NCBI GenBank assembly: GCA_911728455.2
Contig: OU452227.1
Coordinates: 13,532,110 to 13,596,109, forward strand
Direction: 5' to 3'
Source: Marthasterias glacialis
Lineage: Eukaryota; Echinodermata; Asteroidea; Forcipulatida; Asteriidae
Length of the DNA stretch: 64,000 bases
Below, in pieces: positions 58,005 to 64,000 of the stretch. The position numbers were made by a program, and so were the translations under genes. How positions within the stretch are numbered: the stretch's first letter is position 1; each line of letters begins with the position of its first letter. Under the pieces are notes generated by a model. That model ran no database searches and was not told the DNA's origin. It saw only the letters and a program-made list of their open reading frames with translations.

Positions 58005-58569
58005 CTTTCATGCCGATTAGTTGAATAGTTTTCCAAACTAATTAATCTATAAATCTTACCAATATTGGATTTCTCTTTCCCGTGAAAATGTTAACACATT
58101 TTCTTTCAGTTCCCATATTCAGTAAGAAGCAAATAGATTGGATTTCGTGATGAGATTTGTTTTGATATTGTCTGTATCAGTTTTGTACTTTATTGCAAAT
58201 TCTCTTTGTATTTGTGGACGAATGTTTTTGTTATATATATGAGAGAGCAGTTTCTCTGCAAAATCCAAAAGAATCAAGTGATCATTCAACCAGTCATTGT
58301 GCAAACCACTTTTTATAAGATATTATCTCAACATTGATGGTTTTCATTAAAAAAATAATAAAAAATAATAATGATAAAAGTAAATAGTAAAAATAAATAG
58401 CTGGGTATAGAAGCCTCTGATTGCCTCCGTGATTACAATGCATCTGTTACTCTCATATTTTATCAGACGACAATTATGAGTGTAAACTGAATGAGTTATT
58501 ACAGTACCGTCATTTTTCATTCATATCATAAACATTGTCAGGATAAGGTTATCTGGAAAAGTACAATGA

Positions 58570-58804
58570 TACGGAGGCCGAGAAGTGCCAATCAACTTCG
58601 TCAGATAACGAGTCTGTTAACTCGTTATGATAACTAAGATGTCGACTTACCGCGATGATAATATGTTTTGCCAGGTCGATCTTTTATCGAATAAGTTGAT
58701 TTGTCGGTAGAACCGTGAAACAAAGACGCTTAGTCGACATATTGTTTTCAGTGTGTCGACTTAACGAGACAAATTATCTGGTATGGCATTTATGAAGCTC
58801 CGTA
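58570..58804. mobile_element. Palindromic MITE, TACGGAG termini with gtcgact/ttaacgag motifs
   Basis: Left tacggaggccgagaagtgcc, right ggcatttatgaagctccgta, weakly inverse. Inside, ctcgttatgataactaagat and cttaacgagacaaattatct with repeated gtcgac motifs form further inverted blocks. Confidence 0.6.
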
Positions 58805-59679
58805 CATGGAGGCCGCGTTTCACGTGAACTATTTTGTATAGCAATATTGAAATTACCTGATGTATTAACGGTGATATGAAGGAAGTTATGTTGATGTAAA
58901 TAGTTTTTGTCAGCTTTTCTCAACAACAGGTTCTTGTGATCACACACTCTTAAAGCAATTGCTTGATATTTAAAAGGGTCGATCGCACATCAATAGGTGC
59001 CAGACTCTAGTCAACTAGGTTTCACTTAATGGTTTCTAACGTGTGTTTGGTGAGGCAAGCTGGGGATGGCTAACTACGTTAGTGAATGGGCACCATCCGT
59101 AAAACAACAGCAACGTCACACAAGTGCATGTCATGTGAGCAGACACTTTCATTAAAGTAATTGCGATTTGCAAAGTTGGTGCTCTTATTCAATTCGCACT
59201 GAGTGGATATGTCTGTATGCAGAACAAGACAAAATAAAAACAAGTGGCACCAGAAAGAAAATTAATTCAGACACTGGTGTCTTGGTCATAACATAGTGCA
59301 ACCTCATCTGCATGGCACCAGTGACTGATTGTTGGAACGGCGATGTCGTCACGTTTCCATTACGCTGTACTAATTGAATTACGCAGAGTGTATTAAAATA
59401 CTTAGAGTATAACGGGAGAGAAAATCAGGGCAAAATATAGCAACACCTGCGATCGCAAACTGTATTAAAGACGACAGTAAAGGTTTGATTGTTACTCAGC
59501 ATGCCAAATCACGATCGCACAAAACGAATGAAAATGAAACAGTTTCACTTGTATGGAAACTGGAAGTACACAATTATAGTTTAGGAAGATTATTCGATTT
59601 AGTGCGTCTTCAAGATCCGTTGACAAGTATACGATGCAGGTGCAGACATAATATTTAGACACGGCCAGATTGCTCAAAA

Positions 59680-59798
59680 ACAAGACAGTTCATTTGGGGG
59701 GGGGGGGAGGCGGCTTCTGTACAAGAGGGGAAGAGTGTGTTAGAGAATGGGAACGTTTGGGGGGGGGGCCTCCCTCTGCCACATATCGGGCATGGTAT
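59680..59798 (+). mobile_element. GTGGCAGGG-family MITE, 5' truncated, two poly-G tracts
   Basis: ggggaggcggcttctgtaca, agaggggaagagtgtgttag, agaatgggaacgtttggggg and ctctgccacatatcgggcat match the 3' two-thirds of the 31350 copy. It abuts the hAT-type MITE. Confidence 0.65.
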
Positions 59799-59812
59799 GA
59801 GATGGTTACGAA

Positions 59813-60159
59813 CAGTGGCGTAACTAAGGAGGGGGCGGGGGAGGGCACGGTGGACATGTGCCCCCAAATTGATGCCCGTGCCCCTGGGGGCCCCCCCCCC
59901 CCCCCCAATTTGAAATCTGGGCTTTTGAGATTAAAAATTACCAGAGTAAAATGATACATTTTGTAAGCTTTTACGTAGTAACTTCAATGGTTATTTGTAA
60001 ACTATTTTTTTTTATTTACACGCAGACAGTGTATTTGTTTTTACTCCCATATCAGATTATCTGAAACGGCATGAAATGAAAATTTTTAATTGGCCAGAGG
60101 TGCCCCCCTAGACAAAAATAGTGCACCCCAAATTTTTAGCCTTTGTAGTTTCGCCGCTG
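59813..60159. mobile_element. hAT-type MITE, 347 bp, with 8-bp target duplication
   Basis: Left CAGTGGCGTAACTAAGG, right (inverted) CAGCGGCGAAACTACAA. Flanking gttacgaa (59805-59812) and gctacgaa (60160-60167) match at 7 of 8. Contains poly-C of about 22 bases near 59885-59907. Confidence 0.8.
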
Positions 60160-60267
60160 GCTACGAACGAAATATTTTCAAATCGACGAACGACCCAGTC
60201 TTCTCAAAATGGAAATATACTTTCTCTATAGTTTGTTATTTTTGGGTTGTTTGTGTTTCCAATCATG

Positions 60268-60290
60268 ATGCTTGTGTGTGTGTGTGTGTG
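60268..60290. repeat. (GT)n microsatellite
   Basis: A short uninterrupted GT run inside a stretch of small overlapping frames; further gtgtgt pieces near 60461-60478. Confidence 0.8.
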
Positions 60291-61569
60291 AGCATGTCTG
60301 GGCACCCAAACCGATGACTTTAACAAAAGGGATCCGGGAAAATGACATACCGAGAACAGTCCTCGGAATGCTTCGTGTACAAAACCAATGGGGACGTCGC
60401 TAAAAAACTAAGACCAAACAATGGGAGAAGGGATGTCCTCGGTCTACACCATAAACATACCGGTGTGTGTGTTTGTGTGCCCTTACACTCACCAACTTAC
60501 TGGGCACTTTACACAATGGAACAATGCTACCCCACAAGGTTTTCTTTGTTCTAGTGCTACCCCACGGAGGAATTCTTCAAAAAAGGAAATAATAGAACAA
60601 CATTAGGAGGACCCCGTAACTGCCATATGTAAGGGGGTCGTAGCGAGAGTGGGGGTTAAGATCCTGCGAGGTGTTACGCTTAGGTGTACTGCACTGTTTT
60701 CAAGGCGTTTTTATTCATAAACAGGTTCACTGTCCAAATTTACATCATTAATTTTTGTAGCCTATAACAATCTCTTTTAAACCGATGTCTGGCTTAAAGT
60801 TGCAGTTGCTCTTTGAAAGTTACAAATAAGCATCTATAACTATAACCAAAACTAAGCATTATAACTAAGAATTAAACCCACAAAAAAACCTACAAATCAT
60901 TGCAACATTATTTGCTGCACGTTTTTGTTCAAACTTAAGCACCGATCTTAACGAGAACATTGCACAGCATCTTTTAAGACATGATTCAAATACAATCTTG
61001 TATTAATTCATACCCAGTTGTTATATCCCGTCAGGTTTGGTCTAGTAGTGCAGTCATGTCAATATGATACAAGAGAAGCCAGATATGGCAGCTGTTATTC
61101 CAGATGACTGGAGATTCAAGAAGTCACGATTGTGACGAGATGCTTGAAGATCTTACCGTCTTGAGCCTTCAGCCTATCGACGTGACCTTATTTCCCCATC
61201 CATGGCATCGTCATCCAGTGAGTAGAAATCACTGTTTGAAATGCGACAGTACCAATCATATGTCTACCAAGTAAATAGATTCATAGTCTTTCCGAATCAT
61301 ATCAAATATTAAGGCACTCGCAACTCCGTGGCTATTATTTCAAACCGACCCTATTTTCGGCTCATGAACGAAAACAGACCCCACCTTGTTATTATAACGC
61401 CGAACCTTTCTCAAAGACAAGCTATCCCCACCCTCCTCAAGCAATATAATTACAAATTACAACCAAATGATTATGTAATAAACAAAATCAAATAACATCT
61501 GGAAAAAAAAGCATTTAAAAAAATGCTAGAAATAAAATTTGTCGAATTTGACGCAATATACTCTCTTAA

Positions 61570-62750
61570 AGTGGGGCTCTAACGAGCTTTTACAAAACAA
61601 GTTACTACATTATTGTGACTAAGTAGACATCATAGATAGCGATTAATAGTTTTATCACATTTAAAAAAAATATTTAGCAATGGAAAATACCGTTCGAAAA
61701 TGTACTCTTTTGAGCGGCCTTTGCAAACGGCTCACAGCGCTAATTGTATGTTAATGATATGCATATGACCCCTTGACGTCACTGTATCCCTCACACTTTC
61801 TGGACTGCTTGCACTGTACAGTACGTCCGTGTACGTTTACACACACAAATCGAGAAGTTTTCCTTCTGGTTTTCGCGTCTTTTTCATCTACGCCAACACT
61901 GGGTAAAACGTGTGGTTAACAGATGAGATCGACGACTTTACTAAGTTCTGTTTATAAATAATGTACGATCACATTCACGGCGCTTACCAGTCGGTGTTTA
62001 TGAGATGATCTGTATTTTCACACTGAGGAGGAGCGTCTGCGGCTTCCTGGGCGTCCCTGGGCTTCGCTTCGCCAGCCGGGGTCGTCGGATTGAAGCAATA
62101 AGCTTCAACACCGCGAACCACCGCTGGACCAGCCGCACCGCGGGGTACTTCAAGTTCACCCACGTCGTGTTGTTCAGCCTCACCAACTTCTCCCAAATCG
62201 CTGGACGACTGACTCAAAAGAGTCGCCCACGTTACTGTGTTGTTTCGTAAGTTGTACATGTATATGTATTATACATGTACAAGCAGAATTTTCAGTACAC
62301 AGACATGTACTCGTCCAATCGATCGTGCAGTGAACCAAATGCAAGCCAACTTGCCCACAAAATTAGGCTTAACAAAACCCTCAAATTCCCTGTAATAAAC
62401 AATGTAAATCGCTCCCTGTTATGTGTGTGTTGACTTGTAAGTTCAAAAGTCAAATTCACTGCAGTTTTATTTTTAAATTTTGAGTTTTGCAGGCATACTA
62501 GAGTAACTTCCATACACAAGCAATGAACCAAAACCAACTGGGGATACAGTGACGTCATGAGTCGTTTGTCACGTGGTTAGCGTGACCTTGCGTGATTTTC
62601 TGCCGCGACTGTTTGGGAGAAAAATGTGTTTTTTTCGCTATTCATGGTGTGGTTAGGGACTTGTATTATACATTTTTTAAATCCTTAGGACTTCAGCTAT
62701 AAGATATGTGGTGGAAGTCTATTCTTAAAAAAAAACATTAGAACCCCACT
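61570..62750. mobile_element. TTAA-flanked inverted-repeat element (Kolobok/piggyBac-type target), 1.18 kb
   Basis: Both ends abut TTAA (61566-61569 and 62751-62754), the target duplication of Kolobok and piggyBac transposons. The left terminus AGTGGGGCTCTAACG and the inverted right terminus AGTGGGGTTCTAATG differ at two positions. A subterminal inverted repeat, TGACGTCACTGTATCCC, occurs near 61787 and inverted near 62543. No transposase frame is present, so the element is non-autonomous. It contains the P2X7-like exon. Confidence 0.6.
61988..62259 (-). CDS. 5' exon resembling P2X7-intracellular-domain-like genes, inside a TTAA-flanked element
   Basis: The minus-strand frame starts MYNLRNNTVTWATLLSQSSS, passes an acidic stretch, then VEAYCFNPTTPAGE, and ends PPQCENTDHLINTDW with the Trp codon split at a consensus GTAAGC donor. 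From family knowledge, many invertebrate proteins with the P2X7 cytoplasmic (ballast-like, Zn-binding) domain have an acidic N-terminus, a P-Y-x-F-x-P motif and then L-x-N-T-D-W-C-x-C-G-x-C; this exon stops exactly at the NTDW point. The Cys-rich continuation is not seen between 61570 and 61987. An antisense frame (62005-62250) is a shadow. The region is richer in GC than its surroundings. It may be a live 5' exon, a captured fragment or a broken copy. The assignment depends on short motifs. Confidence 0.45.
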
Positions 62751-64000
62751 TTAAGTAGTTAGATTGAAAATCAGTGTAATTAGATTGAAAATCGCTCTTT
62801 TCGATTGAGGCCAGGGACAAATCTTTTGCAGTTTGTCCCTACTTTCAATCGAATAGAGTAACTTTCAATTGAAAGTTTTAAGAGAGTATACACATTCTGA
62901 ACTACATTCTTTCTGTGTGAGAATCAGAAGGAAGTACTTTTCGTCTGCTCAAAGCTTTAAGATCCCCATTTGCAGTTTCATTATTGTAGCAATCAAACGG
63001 GCCCTAGGTCTAAACGGGCTATACAAAAGAAAATAAGCAAGCCCCATGGATACATGTTTCCTAACAAAATGAATTGTCTACCTTTGTCAAATGATTACAT
63101 TTGGGAAGATGTGTCATCAATAAAGCGAGTTTAAGGGCACTTCAAAATAATAGACTAAACCGATTGAATGAAATTGTATTTGAAGATTGCATTGAAGACC
63201 TCACTGGAAGACTACTATACTCAACCAACGTGTTGTGAATCAGCGTTTTAATAGTGGCAAAGTCAGTGCGTAAACCATGAATTCCATGCCCGATATGTGG
63301 CAGAGGGAGGCCGCCCCTCTTGTACAGAAGTACCACCCTGAAATTCTCAAAAGAATTCCAGAGATGTCCAGAACACAATGAAGACACAACACCCTGCCAC
63401 ATATCGAGCACCAAATGACCGAGAAAGCACAATCAAAAATGATTTTGAGTGGTCTTGGCACAGCCTCACATGACCGCACGTATAAAGGCACCTACGTATG
63501 GTATTATTAACATAGAGAAGATTGCCATCTTTTACACTCGTACGGCAATACTCGACTTGTTCGATTGTTTTCTAGCCAGACATTGAATAAGTAGCAAATA
63601 TTTTCCGTAAAAATGGCAATGAATGAAAAATTCCTAGGCCTGTAGAAAATAAAATAAAATTACGACTTTGTTGCAACAAAATAATGCCTTACTTCAACGC
63701 CACCCCTCCATCAAGATTGCGCCCACAATGAAATAGAAAACCTTGCTTTGTTTCCTCGCTTTTATTGCATGTCGGTAGACCTAATTTTAAAATCAAATTA
63801 ATATACAATGAACTTACTTCTATGATTCGAATTGGTTTCGTAATAAAGGATTGATTCTTGAAAATCAAAAATTACCAGGGGCCTACAATGACCACGTGAA
63901 AGACTACCGGTGCTCAGTTGTGAATCTGTAACATCGAGTTGTCAGAAAAATTTGTAATAAAGGATTGGTGATAAACAGTACATGTGTAGTGTCATCACTC
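62751..64000. other. Right flank: one MITE, otherwise nothing recognised
   Basis: 62765-62895 has inverted motifs (gggacaaatcttttgcagtttgtccc, attgaaagt/actttcaat) suggesting a further small palindromic element. A GTGGCAGGG MITE lies at 63283-63412. No gene is supported to the window edge. Confidence 0.5.
63283..63412 (-). mobile_element. GTGGCAGGG-family MITE (minus)
   Basis: Forward: cccgatatgtggcagaggga at the left, caccctgccacatatcgagc at the right; internal aaaagaattccagagatgtc is the inverse of the 31350 copy. No poly-G tract in this copy. The two minus-strand frames here are artefacts. Confidence 0.75.

Larger units (their letters stand above)
36203..61565. other. Gene-poor region with repeats
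   Basis: Over 25 kb without a frame I can defend as a gene. Between the listed repeats, 38.3-41.2, 42.0-43.7, 44.7-49.5 and 50.0-51.6 kb contain only short chance-like frames. 40.6-40.9 kb is very AT-rich with gatatat-type repeats. It could be intergenic, or contain introns of a gene whose exons I do not recognise. Confidence 0.5.

Noticed and set aside
59670-59959. Overlapping frames on both strands rich in Gly and Pro
   Set aside because: They translate the poly-G/poly-C tracts of two adjacent MITEs.

Overview
The window looks like nuclear DNA of a marine deuterostome invertebrate, most likely an echinoderm and possibly a sea star. It is AT-rich with few genes, and its coding sequence is split by 1-6 kb introns with standard GT-AG borders. 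The remainder is packed with short non-autonomous DNA transposons (MITEs), tRNA-derived SINEs and tandem repeats. No bacterial operon, phage or plasmid feature is present, and I see no reverse transcriptase or transposase frame. The lineage call rests on the two recognisable genes and on the style of the repeats; it is inference.

Left third (1-22.1 kb): the minus strand carries STUB1 (CHIP, the Hsp70/Hsp90 co-chaperone E3 ubiquitin ligase). I reconstructed six coding exons, which join without a frame break into 238 codons: the TPR domain, the helical hinge and the first half of the U-box. The last exon, about 40 codons, must lie left of position 1. The introns hold a 16-bp minisatellite, a 219-bp tandem array, a long hairpin element, a 321-bp tandem duplication and many SINEs and MITEs.

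22.1-24 kb: a gap of about 180 bp separates the STUB1 start codon from a divergent plus-strand candidate gene, whose two exons join in frame. I do not recognise its product.

24-36 kb: mostly intergenic repeats, then an intact intronless coding region for a class A GPCR of the somatostatin / allatostatin-C receptor type (34,949-36,202, plus strand). It is the best-supported complete gene here.

36-64 kb: no convincing gene for about 25 kb, but an array of palindromic repeats and MITE families (hAT-like, TA-flanked, TTAA-flanked). Several carry a CRE-like TGACGTCA motif. At 61,570-62,750 a TTAA-flanked inverted-repeat element encloses, on the minus strand, an exon resembling the 5' part of invertebrate P2X7-intracellular-domain-like genes. 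This is the most unusual object in the window.

The genes show no functional linkage. All identifications come from reading the sequence; no database search was run.
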